Source: Eriocheir sinensis | Taxonomy: Eukaryota; Arthropoda; Malacostraca; Decapoda; Varunidae | Direction of reading: 5' to 3' | Length of the DNA stretch: 64,000 bases | Assembly: GCF_024679095.1 (NCBI RefSeq) | Contig: NC_066516.1 | Coordinates: 25,257,813-25,321,812, forward strand | Shown here: positions 12,779-29,935 of the stretch, piece by piece | Position numbering within the stretch: position 1 is the first letter of the stretch | Layout: each line of letters starts with the position of its first letter | Program-made: the position numbers and the translations under genes | Notes under the pieces: generated by a model | Databases searched by the model: none | What the model was told of the DNA's origin: nothing | The model's input: only the letters and a program-made list of their open reading frames with translations

Positions 12779-12960
12779 AGAAGGAGGAGGAGGAGGAGGT
12801 GGAGGTTGGAGGAAGAGGAGGAGGAGGAGGAGGAGGAGGAGGAGGAGGAGGAGGAGGAGGAGGAGGAGGAGGAGGAGGAGGAGGAGGAGGAGGAGGAGGA
12901 GGAGGAGGAGGAGGAGGACGAGGAGGACGAGGAGGACGAGGACGAAGAGGAGGAAGAGAA
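12779..12960. repeat. Long (GAG)n trinucleotide array
   Basis: About 45 near-perfect GAG units decaying into GAC/GAA variants. All three frames on both strands are open (poly-Glu, poly-Arg, poly-Gly, poly-Leu, poly-Pro, poly-Ser), as expected of the repeat. Confidence 0.97.
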
Positions 12961-15005
12961 GAATTGAAAGAAAAAGGGAAAAACAAAGCAGGCGGTGATA
13001 AAACAACATACAACGATAGACACATGAAGGAAAAGCCACGACTACCAACGACATAGAAAACCAGAGAAAGATATGTGCGACCAAACCATTACCTACACAG
13101 TGGAACGGCATAAAATTCAGCACACATAAAAAAATCAAATAAACAAACAAAAAACCCGAGAGTTAAGCTGGTGGGGACTAACATCATTTATTTAAAGGAC
13201 GTGCCGATTCAAGAGGATTAGAATAGGGCGGGACGACAGAATAAAAATGTCCTTTAGGAGATAGAGAGATATATAGAGAGATTGAGAAATAAATAACCCC
13301 TTTCACGAACATCCTCCCTCCCTAGTCCTACCCACCCCCTCACAATACTCCCATCAATACCCTCAACCGGGAAATGTCACCTCCATCTCCCCCTCTCACT
13401 CTCAGCGCTACCAGCCCCACTATATAACCCATCAAAGGACTCAGCGGGCGTCACAGGTGGGCCGCCTCCCACGTGGCCGCCTCTTGAGAACACTTAATCC
13501 TCGCGACACTGGGCTATCTAAATGGATGAAGTTGTTTGGGCCACCAGACGCTGCTTAGGATGACGTCTTTAGATTCTGCAATACTGTCGTTATTACGTAC
13601 ACGCAAAACACGAAGATAGAGCCCAAAAATCACCACTGTAATATTCTTATAGTAATAAAAGCTATGAACACAAAATATAATAGTATTACTTCGGCAAAAA
13701 AGGAAACAAAGATTTACCACAAGCTGCGTTTGGGTATTACGTCTATTCAGCTCATTTCCCATTACAAAAAACAACGCAGCGGTACATATGCACTGAAAAA
13801 GATAAAAGGCTGCCACACCATCGCATTAACTTGTAAAATGCGATTATGGCGCTGCAGCATTTGACAATTATGGGAAAATACTGTGTTTCCATAATGAACT
13901 GTGCGCTAAAGGCCTCGGCAAAGCAGCAGTGATAATGGAAAAAATAACAAGCGATACATGCACGGCAAAGCTTAGTCTTGTTCTACATTAATGAATTCTG
14001 ATAACAAGAAAAGAGAATATGCTTTCCCGCCTTATTTTTTTGTAAATAATATCACTCAAACGACATCAGCATTTGATTGGAAATACTGAACATCTTTTCC
14101 GTTCCTTTTAACATTTTTTCATGTAAAATGTATTACTGACTTATACACAAAGTAATTTGAACATCTGTGTGTTACTTATATGCTCCTTCAAAATCCCTTA
14201 TACTTATTTTCTTGATAACGATCATATATTGCGTATTGTGAACCTCTGTTTATCAGTCTTAAAATTTTACATAACATTGAAATTTGCAGTACGATTCATT
14301 GTTTCATAATTATCAATACAATGACTTTTTACAACGCTCATTTACATAAACACTAGACACTAACCAGTGACAAGTTTCTTTTTACAACGGATATGCAACT
14401 TCTCACAGCTACTCTTCTAAGTTAAACGGTAATGCGTGCGTTTGAGCAGCTTTAGTCTATGTAATGCTTTTAGGCCATGGCTCTGGAACTGGGATTAACA
14501 TGAAACCCTATACACCGCGTACTGCGTTAGGGTTACCAAGGCGCCAATGCAGGGAGGACATGAAAGGAAAACGTGATTACAAATGCTTTTTTTAAGAAGA
14601 CAAATGGTAACTTAATTTGACTCTGTACCATAACAATGAAAGATCTAAATTGAAATTGAGTTATTTATTATAAAGCTAATTACGACTCTCTCTGGTCTCG
14701 TGGTTATGACAATGATAAATGGTTATGCAAACGAAAATATATGGTTACCATTCTTGTTTTATATTTATGGGATCCATCAGTGGCGGGAACAAAGGTTCGT
14801 TCAGAGTATTATTCCCAACACCCCACCGTCACCCCTACCCTGCCGCCTCCAGCCCGTTCCTTTTCTTCGTCTTTCTCGGCAGCGATATCCGGGCCAATTC
14901 TCCTAATGTCTGGAGAATGGAAGAAAAATTATGGTGATTCCACATAGACTACTTTGCCTCACCCTACCACCAATCACGCCCGAGGCAGCTTTGATAACAA
15001 CAGGA
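12961..15005. other. Mostly unique AT-rich sequence, no gene seen
   Basis: About 2 kb, one of the less repetitive parts of the window. A TATATAA at 13421 near a TCAG was considered as a promoter but has no supporting gene. No coding exon was recognised. Confidence 0.5.
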
Positions 15006-15010
15006 ACAAG

Positions 15011-15050
15011 AACTACTACTATTACCACTACTACCACTACAGGAACAAGA

Positions 15051-15093
<43 letters not shown>

Positions 15094-15290
15094 TTACTAC
15101 TACTACCGCTACTACTACTACAGAAACAAGAACTACTACTACTACCACTACTACTACTACTCCTACTACTACTACTATTACTACTACTACCACTACTACT
15201 ACTACAGGAACAAGAACTACTACTACTACTATTACTACTACTCCTACTACTACTACTATTACTACTACTACCACTACTACAGGAACAAGA

Positions 15291-15338
<48 letters not shown>

Positions 15339-15355
15339 GCTTCTACCGCTACTAC
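15011..15355. repeat. (ACT)n higher-order array
   Basis: ACT/ACC trinucleotides are punctuated by AGGAACAAGAACT or AGAAACAAGAACT at about 15002, 15041, 15122, 15207 and 15281. It is a trinucleotide microsatellite organised into larger units. Confidence 0.95.
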
Positions 15356-15654
15356 TACAACCATAACAATCACAAGAGCAAGGAGGACCATTCCCCCACC
15401 CGTACACGCTTCCTCTTCCTGGCTCTCCGCTGCGGCTGCTTCCCTCTCTCATGCGTAATGCAGGAGGTGTTAAGCACTAACTTATCCTCCCAGTGCCCTG
15501 AGCTGCTTTAATTAAACAGAACATTCTCCGTCCTAAAGCGCAACACCAAAGGGCGCTCGGCTATCCTTAGCAAACCTAACACCTTCACTAGAGAGACTGT
15601 AGAGTGTGATGATGACTATCCACTGAGCACATATAGGAAGGGCGACATTTTTTT

Positions 15655-15657
15655 CTC

Positions 15658-15704
<47 letters not shown>

Positions 15705-15848
15705 GTCTGTCTGTCTGTCTGTCTCTGTCTGTCTGTCTGTCTGTATGTATGTATGTGTGTCTGTCTATCTGTCTCTGTCTGTATGTCTGTCTGTCTCTGT
15801 CTATTTGTTGTCTGTCTGTCTAAATGTATGAATGTATGTATGTATGTT

Positions 15849-15909
<61 letters not shown>
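15655..15909. repeat. Compound (CTTT)n(CTGT)n(TATG)n(CT)n microsatellite
   Basis: Tetranucleotide tracts shift from CTTT to CTGT and TATG, then to about 29 CT units at 15850-15909. Confidence 0.95.
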
Positions 15910-15914
<5 letters not shown>

Positions 15915-16995
15915 TCCTCCTACTCCTCTCGGATTAACGCTTGGAATCACCCCCAACTAATCCTGTCCAATAGTTCAGCGCGCCCGTGTCACTGCAATTA
16001 ATCCTAAACCGAGTCGTGTTAATAATGTCCTTTCCGGCTCCCAAAATGATGCGTTGGGCGAATCTTGACAGCCCAAGCTCCGGTGCATATAGTTACGTTC
16101 TGTGCTACTATGGTTCTCTCTCCTACTCATTCTATCTATCTATCTATCCATGTATCTCTCCATCTATCTATCTAGACAATGCGTCACAATAAACGTATTT
16201 TTGTCATTAATCTCGAGATGTAATCTTATCTCAGAATTACCAGGGCTTTAGATATATTTTCAACGCTCTTTTTGTCATTGCTCTTATTGATAGTGTCCAT
16301 TACCATCCAAAATTTTAACTACGCAAATGATGCAAGCTTCCTTACCTATATCTACACACACACACACACACACAATAATCTGCCCTCTTAATTGGACAGC
16401 CGATATTGGTGTCCGATTTCCCTGTCGCACACCATCTCCGGAGTCAGTCAACCCCCGGCCGCCGCTGCCCCACCAAACGCCGTCTCCACAGCCCATCCCT
16501 CCCCATCACACACTACAACACCGCTGCTCTCCGCCCCGTCTCCCTTCCACCCTTCTCAGCTCACGTTCGCTCTACAACTAAATACTAAAACCTATGTCAG
16601 GGTCCGAACAGTTGGCCGGCTGCCGTTCCTCCTGCAAGACCGGCTACCGAGAACCAGGTTTTTGAGGGGAGGGTTTTCAGCGCTTCCCGGAGCTGGCGAG
16701 TTTTAGCTCATTGCCCTGAAGGATGGGTGGGAGGGACTATAGCCATCAGGGAGCATGTTGTCTGTATTTATAGCTGTGGAAGCTGTTGTCTGTCTGTGTA
16801 TCGACGGGTTGCTGTTACGAGGCGCCTTGCACAACTACTACAACTCTGCTTGTTTCTCTGTCTTTCTGTTTCTCTTAATTTGTCTGTCTTTCCGTCTCCA
16901 TCTCAGTGTGTGGCTGTGTTTGGTTACCTCATTTCATAGAATTTTGATTTTTTTTGGTATGTTTCTCTTCATTATTTTGTCAATCAAGGTCTTGT
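15910..16995. other. No gene seen
   Basis: Mixed unique sequence with a short CTAT tract (16133-16170) and a short CA tract (16355-16374). No convincing exon. Confidence 0.5.
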
Positions 16996-16998
16996 ACA

Positions 16999-17002
<4 letters not shown>

Positions 17003-17091
<89 letters not shown>
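17003..17091. repeat. (CT)n microsatellite
   Basis: About 44 CT units. Confidence 0.98.
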
Positions 17092-17093
<2 letters not shown>

Positions 17094-17386
17094 TAGTATT
17101 AATCCCGGACGAAGATCGATCAATTCGCTCTGGCAATCAAGTTTTCATCATCGAGTTTAAAGTCAATTCCAAGAGCTTGTGCCGTTGACTGTAAGTCATT
17201 ATTTTGATTTTTTTTCTGAATAAATGGAACTAAAGTTGAGCAATTTAAAATGGAAAAATGACTCATTCAGTTTATTTCCTTCTCTCTTTTCATGTTGTTG
17301 TTTTTGCCGAGTTATAAACTTTATCACTATATAAATTAAAAAAATAACAATTACATATCGAGATAAAGCCTTTTGAATGTGTGTCT

Positions 17387-17393
<7 letters not shown>

Positions 17394-17434
<41 letters not shown>
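17394..17434. repeat. (GT)n microsatellite
   Basis: About 20 GT units just beyond the 3' end of a minus-strand SINE. Confidence 0.95.
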
Positions 17435-17438
<4 letters not shown>

Positions 17439-17505
17439 AATTCACCACCACCACCACGAGTTAGACCAGTAATCGCCAGCAGGTACCCATGAGCAGGTGC
17501 TTTTT

Positions 17506-17692
17506 TATAGTCGATCTATGGGTACTGCCAGGACCTCACACATCACACACCCCATCCCCCTTGCTCAAGGGGGAACAATAACCACTCCTAGTCATCGGAA
17601 AGAATCCGGCCTGAGCGGGCTCGAACCGCCGTCCTGTCAGATTGTGAAGCCTGGCAGCGCAGCGCTCTAACAAGTTGCGCCACGGAGTGCGT
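17506..17692 (-). mobile_element. tRNA-derived SINE (family B, copy 1)
   Basis: On the minus strand the head has an A-box-like TGGCGCAACTTGTTAGAG (17665-17682) and a B box GGTTCGAGCCC (17617-17627). The body contains GAGCAAGGGGGATGGGGTGT and ends near GTACCCATAGA. The same body with a different tRNA-like head occurs at 61941-62125 in the same orientation. Two copies sharing body and Pol III boxes identify a SINE family rather than a tRNA gene. Confidence 0.85.
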
Positions 17693-18128
17693 AGTTGCGC
17701 CTGACAGTAATGAACACAACTCGCCGCCAAAGGTTCAACAGGGCAACACTAAGCTGTTTCAAGCACGTGCATGCAGTCCTCAAGTCGGCAGACGGCTTCA
17801 GACCCTCAATACGGCTGTGAGCTTTAAGAGGCCATCGAGGTACATTTCCTGTCCCAATAAGGTTACCTGCTAATGAGTTGCTAATTGAATAGAGACGAAG
17901 GTTTACTGGTACTGTGGTCCCATTACCTGAACAGACGCCTTGAACAAGTCCTGTTGTCTGGTGATTGGGGAAAGTGAAGTTTAGTCTTATTGATAAGATG
18001 TCATGTTCAAGTTTATTAGCTTTTCCGTTTATCTGTTTATCTGAATGTTTCTTTGTTTATGTTACTTTTTGCCTGTCAGACTGTACGTATATCTGTCAAT
18101 CTGCCTGTCGGAATGAATGTATTGTAAT

Positions 18129-18575
18129 CTCTTCGTCTCATCAACTCCTCTTACTGACAATCTTCTCCCTATTAATATCCGCAGCAATATTGCAACTCTC
18201 CATATACTCTCGACATTTTCATGATGACTGTTCCTCTGATCTTGCTAAATGCATGCTTCCACCCCTCCCGCGGCTCAGCTGCACACGAGTCTCTACTCTT
18301 GCTCATCCCTACACTGTCCTAAACACTTATGCAAAAGTTACCCAGCATCTTCGTTCCTTCAATCTGGAATAGCCTTCCGTAGTCTGAATCCCCATCTGCC
18401 TACGATTTGAACTCCTTCAAGAGGATAAAATTAATATACTTCTTCATTAGAAACTGGCGTTTCCTCTGGCATCTCGGTCTTCTACCTCTTGCTGGAGCAG
18501 CGTTCAGAAGGCTTTTCTCTGTGATTGTCATATTTTGCCCGTGAGCTGTTTCCACTGTTTCATTATAATCCCTCT
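18129..18575 (+). pseudogene. LINE remnant: reverse-transcriptase C-terminus and 3' tail (copy 1)
   Basis: Parallels the better copy at 21982-22600: a shared CTCTTCGTCTCATCAACTCC start, a readable stretch ending in TQHLRSFNLE, then a stop and the element's 3' tail with GAGCTGTTTCC near 18542. The pattern HFHDDCSSDLAKCM matches the conserved segment after the polymerase domain in non-LTR retrotransposons. Broken and 5'-truncated; no intact protein. Confidence 0.75.
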
Positions 18576-18651
18576 ATCTTTCTACTTATTTATATGTTAT
18601 TGGTTCTCTTCAAACCTAATCCCTATCCCTTAACTTAACCCTATACACGTT

Positions 18652-18868
18652 TGTCTCTCTCTCTCTCTCTTTCTACCCATCTCCCAACTACAGCCACCAC
18701 CACCACACCCAACCACCACCACCATCACTGCTCCTCAGCGGGAGTAGCAGGAATTAATAACCTGCCGCGATAAATCTCCCTAATCACCGGCAGAGTGATG
18801 GCCGGATTACTGGCGCGGGGAGCTTAATGATCATATTCCTCCGAGTAATAATCGCTGCCGACGCTCGC

Positions 18869-18936
<68 letters not shown>
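18652..18936. repeat. (CT)n tracts flanking a conserved-looking island
   Basis: Short CT run at 18652-18671 and about 34 CT units at 18868-18936. The island between them (18740-18865) is rich in TAAT-core sites. Confidence 0.8.
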
Positions 18937-18940
<4 letters not shown>

Positions 18941-18979
18941 TGTGTGATCACGTCAATAAGGGAAGAGGTAAATGAACTA

Positions 18980-19880
18980 CAACGAGGCGGAGGGAGAGGA
19001 TGGATGAGACTTCACGGGAAATTTTGTTGTTTTCGAGGAGAGAGAGAGAGAGGAGAAGGCACTGTGGGGCGGTTGGGGCGGCGAGGCGCGAGGCAGTGAT
19101 GGCTGTGGGCGCAGAGTTAAAAGGGTGGGAGGAAAAGGGGGAAACAGAGTGTAAACTGGCGACAACAAGTGGTGTTGCCAGCGGGTTTATGGGAAAGGGA
19201 TGCTAGATAGAAGAGCGAGGAGGGGAGGAGGGGAGGAGGAAGAAGGGAGGGAAGGAGGGTCAGCGGAAGATATGGAGAGGAGAGGAGCGAGGAGAGGAGG
19301 AAGGAGAGAAGGAGCATAAGGGGAAGATCGGGAGAGCAAGGAGAAGGCAGGTAGTGCAAGAGAGGAGAGAAGGAGGGTAAGAGGAAGAAGGGAGGAAAAG
19401 AGAGTAAGGGGAAGATAGGGAAGGCAGAGGAAAGAGTAAGAGGAGGAAGAGAGGAAAGGACGGTAAGCAATAGACTGCGGGAAAAAGGAAGGGAGGGTAG
19501 GAGGATGATGGGATAGAATGAGGGCAAGAGGAAGATAGGAAGAGCAGGGAGATGGAATGGACGGCACGAGGGAGAAATGGAGGAGTGAGAGTAGGAAAAA
19601 GGGTCACAGAGATAGCAAGAGAATGGGAAAGAAGGATAAGAGTCAAATGTGAGGGTTGTTGCAAAAGAGAGGCGAGGGACGATGTAGAGGAAAACAAAAC
19701 AAAAAACAGGCAGAGGGAGAGAAGGGAGTGACAACTTTAAGTAAGGAAAGATTGAAGGTGTGAATAATAGAGGATGCTAAGAATACTAATACATGTGAAG
19801 AAGAGAGAAAGAAAATGAGGCAAAAGCAAAGGAAGGGAGAATAAAGGAGAGGAAAGACGCTGAACAGCTTGCTCTATAAG
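18980..19880. repeat. Purine-rich degenerate minisatellite
   Basis: GGAAGATRGG and GAGGAAG motifs recur irregularly on an almost pure A/G + strand. The Ser/Leu/Pro minus-strand frames are composition artefacts. Confidence 0.75.
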
Positions 19881-19976
19881 AAAGTGAAATAAACTAGTTT
19901 CTGGTAAACTTACTGTCTCTCCTTAATGGTTTGTGTTGGAATTATATCACATTTTTTCAAATTATAGAATTTTCAG

Positions 19977-19978
<2 letters not shown>

Positions 19979-20031
<53 letters not shown>
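19979..20031. repeat. (AC)n microsatellite
   Basis: About 26 AC units, followed by CAACAA and CACCAC trinucleotide runs to 20135. Confidence 0.97.
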
Positions 20032-20037
<6 letters not shown>

Positions 20038-20249
20038 ACGCCCCCTCCCCACACACATACGAATTCACAACCACACACACTCTTGCACACACCACCACCA
20101 CCAACAACAACAACAACAACAACAACATCACCACCCCCGCCTAAGCCTTTCCCGCTGTGGTGCTCATTAGCGGCAATCAGTCTGACGCGTCTTGGCGGGC
20201 CGTGCTCACCAATTACCCTCTTGACGGGGACGTTCCGCCATTCGGCAAT

Positions 20250-20380
20250 GAGCAGTAGCTTTTTTTTTTATACATCCCCGCCTATAGCGCCTGAAGGCTA
20301 TCTTCAGGGGCCAGATGGTCGGCCCAAGCCCGTCGTGGCGCAGGCAATTTTTTTTTATAGTGGCGCCTGTTATGCTTACA
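20250..20380. repeat. Possible dispersed repeat
   Basis: Two related segments, each a T-run then TATA and a GGCGCCTG-like or AGCGCCTG motif (20261-20295 and 20347-20370), bracket GGGGCCAGATGGTCGGCCCA. Looks like a degenerate repeat; family not recognised. Confidence 0.35.
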
Positions 20381-20614
20381 GTTATTACAACAAAAATAAC
20401 GATGGTGAAGGTTATGAGGGGGCCATCATCGTCGTCACCACAAGCAATATTATCAAACACACCGGCATTACTGAAACTACTAGTCTCACCGTCTAATAGC
20501 TTACAACCACCAGAGATCAACTTTTATGATTTACTAGTAGAGGAAAAAAAAACTATAATCAAATGAACTGTTCTTTTCCCACCTCGACATTGTTGATTTG
20601 GCCACATACAGACA

Positions 20615-20616
<2 letters not shown>

Positions 20617-20706
<90 letters not shown>
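20617..20706. repeat. (AT)n microsatellite
   Basis: About 44 AT units with one interruption. Confidence 0.97.
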
Positions 20707-21981
<1,275 letters not shown>

Positions 21982-22589
21982 ATGGAGTATGCATCTCACG
22001 TGTGGGGGGGCTCCACACACTCAGGTCTCTTGGACAAAGTGGAGTCTAATTAAAGGTACACATCGTCCTTCCCTTCGATCTTCGTCGCTAAACCTTCGTG
22101 ACTCTTGGTACTCCTGGTACGGCTCAAAGGCTCTTCGTCTCATTAACTCCCTTCCTCTTACTGACAGTCTTCTACCTCTTAAATTCAGCCGCCATGTTGC
22201 CTCTCTTTCTATCTCCTATCGATATTTTCACGCTGACTGCTCTTCTGAACTTGCATACTGCATGCCTTCCCCCCTCCCGCGTCCTCGCTGCACACGACGT
22301 TTTACTCAAGCTCGTCCCTTTACTGTCCAAACGCCTTACGCACGAGTTAATCAACATCTTCACTCTTTCATCCTTCACGCTGGTTAACTCTGGAACAATC
22401 TTCCTCCATCCATATTTCCTCTTCCCTACGACTTGAACTCTTTCAAGAGGAGAGTATCAGGATAACTCTCCTCCCCAAACTGACCTCTCTTTCGGCCACT
22501 CCTCTGAAATCTTTTTTATAGGAGCAGTGAGTAGCGGGCTTATTTCATCATTGTTTTATTTTTTTCTGCCCTTGAGCTGTTTCCTTTGC

Positions 22590-22592
<3 letters not shown>
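21982..22592 (+). pseudogene. LINE remnant: reverse-transcriptase C-terminus and 3' tail (copy 2)
   Basis: Begins with [20 protein letters not shown] (21982-22041), the typical segment after the catalytic core of non-LTR reverse transcriptases. The frame then breaks, and in another frame [18 protein letters not shown] and [16 protein letters not shown] follow up to a stop near 22387. Beyond the stop come PYDLNSFKRRVSG-like codons and an untranslated tail containing GGAGCAGTGAGTAGCGGGCT and GAGCTGTTTCCTTTG. Severely 5'-truncated and frameshifted, so inactive. An (AT)n tract touches each end. Confidence 0.85.

Positions 22593-22668
<76 letters not shown>
22593..22668. repeat. (AT)n microsatellite at LINE 3' end
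   Basis: About 38 AT units starting where the LINE tail ends, suggesting growth from the element's terminal repeats. Confidence 0.95.
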
Positions 22669-22670
<2 letters not shown>

Positions 22671-24010
22671 CACACACACAAAAAAAAAACATTTCCTCCG
22701 CATCATTATCTTAAGCGGTCCTGGAACATCCCGCAATAATCTGTGATCTTAATTATTTTGTTTTTTAATGTACATTTTTTCTCACCAACTAAGCTGTCGC
22801 CTTCTTTTATCATGTTCCGCCTATCCTTCCTCGTTATTGCACGTCAACTTTTTTCTTCTCATACCAGACTCCTGCCTCCATTTTCTCCTCTGTTTCCCTT
22901 TGCTCTCCCTCCACCACCGCCACCCTCGAAAGTCTAGGAGTCTCAAAAGTGGTTTTCTCAGTGTTATTCCTCCCTCTGCACAATCTCAAAGCGTGGGCCA
23001 AGGCGGTGCGCGGAGGATTATGGGTAAAAGGGGGACAAAGTGGGAAGGGAGCTTTTGATAACTTCGAAGTCTCTTCCATTTTCTCCTCCTGCTCTCTGGC
23101 ATCCCAACCCCGCCACTTGCACGCCGTGTCTCGCCCTCACTCCGACCTTTGCCCTTGTCACATCTTGTCCTGCTCCTTCCCTTTCTGTCCCTCTTATCTA
23201 TCCACCCCTCTCCGAAATGTCGCCGCCCTGCAGAGAGTCGCCCAGCTCCCCACCCTTGCACCCGTCAAACCAGTGTTCGCCCAAAGATTAAAACTGCTCC
23301 GAGCCAATATTTCAGCCATCACGGACGGAGGGGTGTTGGCGTCCTTCACTCCCCGTCGACACAAAGACACAGAGACGCTGCCTGGAAAAATGATGATAAA
23401 AATGCTGCCGGTGTTGACTTTCACTTTCTTTCTCAGAGTCCAAATAAGCTCAGGAATAATGCGAGCGCGGTGCCACCATGCATCATTAAAACTCTCTTTC
23501 TTTTTACTTAGGTTCGAGCTATTTTCGACGTCGCCTGGAAGCTTGTATGTGTGAAATATTTGCCCAGGGAACAAAGATGGCATTACTGTAGTGATGGAGG
23601 GAGGAAACCAGTGGCAACATGTATCACTGAAATACCCTCGTTTTACTTTGGTTTGGGCTATTTTCCACGTCTCCAGGAAGCTTGTTCGTGTGAAATATCT
23701 GGCCAGGGAACAAAGACGGCGTGACTGAAGAGGCGGAGAGAGGGTGGTAGCAGCAGCGCCAATTATACGCTGAAATGGAAGCTCTGGCGTGGGGTGGCAA
23801 CTCATCACCTGCGACTAATGACCGTACTAATGATTGCGCACGCCGTAAAATCTAGAGGCAATGCGAGAAGTTATAATCCCTCCTCCGTCCCCCGCCCAGC
23901 AACTCTAAATCACTGTCATAATAAGGGAGGAAAGAATGGCATTAAAACTTTGGCTTTATTAATATCTGGCGTCTTAAAAGCCAACGTTAACCCACCCGGC
24001 GAAGGATGAA
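22669..24010. other. No gene seen; contains a 139-bp tandem duplication
   Basis: Pyrimidine-rich then mixed sequence. The segments starting at 23511 and 23650 (GGTTYGRGCTATTTTC, GGAAGCTTGT, GTGTGAAATAT, CCAGGGAACAAAGA) are tandem copies at 139 bp. Their left flanks near 23470 and 23609 also match. Confidence 0.7.
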
Positions 24011-24014
24011 AAAG

Positions 24015-24640
24015 TTATGGTGGTGGTGGTGGTGGAAGGCGAGGAGCAGCGAGCGGAGAGGCCAGTTGGTGAGAAGTTACCAAGGAGGACCCAGAGGAGA
24101 GAGATGAGGGACGGGAAGGAGACGAATGGGGTGCGAAGAGGAGGACGGAAGAGGGGCCCATAACAAAGAAATAGAGGTTGCTGAAGAATGTTAGGGTTGT
24201 AAAGGCATAAGTTAAGGGATAAGGATACGGAGGCAGAGGAAGGCAGAGAGGGAATCAGAGGAGAGAACGGAGGTAACGAAAAGACAAAAGAATGCTAAAA
24301 GGACAGTGAGATAAAAACAAACGGATGAGGGATGACTTGAAGGGAGAAAGAGAAAACAGAGATGTGAAAAGAGGAATTAAAGAACAGAGAGGGGATTAGG
24401 ACAGACAAAGGAGCAGACTGGTGAACTTAGAGACTGAAGGACAGAGAGAAGAGCAGAGAGAGGGCTGGAATGAGGTGTTGAATGGGTAAGAGGAAGCAGA
24501 AGGGGTGAAGGTCTTGCGTGATGAGAGGCTGCGAGTGTAAGCCGTGACAGTGCAATTGGTAAAGGGGTGGACCAGAGAGCGATATGTTGACCCTCCTGGC
24601 AGAGCGTCGACCCTACGGCGTGTGTCATTGTGTATTGTAT
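24015..24640. repeat. Purine-rich low-complexity block
   Basis: A/G-dominated + strand with irregular GAGAG motifs. No gene. Confidence 0.7.
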
Positions 24641-24644
24641 TTCA

Positions 24645-25170
24645 TCCCACCTCCTAAAATAACCTCATGATCACCTTCTCTTTCTCCTCCTTTATTCTGG
24701 TTTTTCAGGATTTTCTTTCAATTCTTCTCTTCAACTTTTGTTCTCTTATAATCCTCTCCTGTCCTTTTCTCTTTTGTTTTTTGCCCTTCTATTTTCCTCT
24801 AGTTATTCTTCCTTCCGTTTGCATCATCATCTTTTCTCTTTATGTTCTACCTTTGTAAACATATTCTCATACCCTCTTCCCTCACCTCCTTCACTCCCTT
24901 ACCTTCTTATTCCAAAGTGTTTCCTTCCTTGTACCACTTCATCTCGCCATTTTCCTCCTTCAGCCTCTTATTCTTCTACCCTCACATTCCCCTTATTCCT
25001 CTCACACCTTCCTCCCTTTTGTAAATTTCGTATAGTCATCTTTTTTACTCTCTCCATCCTATTTCTTTCCCTCTCTCTTCCTCGTTCTGCTCGTTTCCTG
25101 CTGCCGATTTACTCTCTCACCTTTTCCCTCCTCTCCCTCTACACTTCTTTGCCTACTCTTTACCTCACAG
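24645..25170. repeat. Pyrimidine-rich low-complexity block
   Basis: C/T-dominated + strand. Open frames are Ser/Phe/Leu-rich artefacts. Confidence 0.7.
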
Positions 25171-25374
25171 TTCTAACGCAAACTATAGATAAAGCTGCGT
25201 GGTGTAAATGCTTCTTCCGTGTTACGAGGATCAAAGGCAAAGGAGAAAATGGAAATGGAAATACACGTGAGACAAAAGACCGACATGCTACTTTCAGGTG
25301 AACAAAAGAAGAGCAGGTGCGTCGGGTTGCCCCCTGCCCCCTTCCTTTCTCACTTTCTACAGTTTCCCCTCCTA

Positions 25375-25730
25375 ACATCTGATCGAGTCCTCGCTCTTAC
25401 ACCTGCCACAGTACCCCATACCAGACACCTGACCTTATCCTTCTCTTTACACCTGCTAGCCCTTTCTAAACATGTTACCGAGTCCATCTCCATCTTGAAC
25501 CTGCCACAGTCCCCCCCAAAACACCTGAGTGGGTCCTTCTCCTCTCATACCTGACCCGGCCACCATTCTAAGCACCTAACGGATTCCTTCTCCCTCACAC
25601 TTAGCCCCCCGCCCCCTTCTTTCACCCCTGAGTCCGAGTTTCCCACCCCAAACACCTGACACAGTCCCCTTTAAACACCAGGTCAAGTTTCCTCCCTTTC
25701 CCTCAGCATACCTGTTCTCACCTGGCGGCC
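25375..25730. repeat. Degenerate ~50-bp minisatellite carrying CACCTG boxes
   Basis: ACCTG-type landmarks recur about every 50 bp. Perfect CACCTG occurs at 25400, 25426, 25450, 25522, 25653 and 25719. Confidence 0.65.
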
Positions 25731-29410
<3,680 letters not shown>

Positions 29411-29411
29411 A

Positions 29412-29935
29412 AGAAAGTTTGGGTTTGAGGATATGAGATCTATTTGACAATGGTGAGAAGGGCAGAGAAGTGGTGGATGGAATTAGACAGAGGGATAAAC
29501 ATTTTGTTATTGTATATATGCGACAAACTTGATTAGTCTGCGGTTTATGAATTTAGATGATAAGAAAATAAGACTTCAGAGGAAGAAATGGATGGGAGAG
29601 AGTGAAGACGAAGTGAATAAGAGGGAAATAATGTACGATTCTATTGCTGCTGAAGGCTTTTGATTAAGAGTATTGGTTTGCAGATATCCGATCAGCTTGA
29701 GTGCGGGGGAGAGCAAAGACAGGGTAGAGTGGAACTGGACGGGAGAAAGCGGGGGGCAAAATGAATAAGAGGGAAGTAAATTTAGATCCTATTGTTGACA
29801 GAGAGACATTGATTAGAAGTTTGGGTTTGATGGTATGCTATATCTCTGAGAGTTGGGGAAGGTAAAGACAAACTGGAGTGATATTGGACGGAGAAAGAAG
29901 AGGCAAAGCGAACAAGAGGGATATATTACTGATTT
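29412..29935. repeat. Degenerate 120-150-bp tandem repeat
   Basis: GTTTGGGTTTGAGGATATG near 29418 is echoed near 29538, 29671 and 29819. Between these landmarks are related GACAGAG/GGAC/GAATAAGAGGGA stretches. Three to four diverged units. Confidence 0.6.

Noticed and set aside
12699..13150. Poly-Glu, poly-Arg, poly-Gly and poly-Leu frames
   Set aside because: All frames of a GAG microsatellite are open.
13421..13445. TATATAA followed by TCAG as a core promoter
   Set aside because: Spacing is short (about 22 bp) and no exon or transcript evidence lies downstream.
17617..17682. A functional tRNA gene on the minus strand
   Set aside because: Pol III boxes are present, but the acceptor and anticodon arms do not form a proper cloverleaf, and the same body recurs at 62 kb, so it is a SINE.
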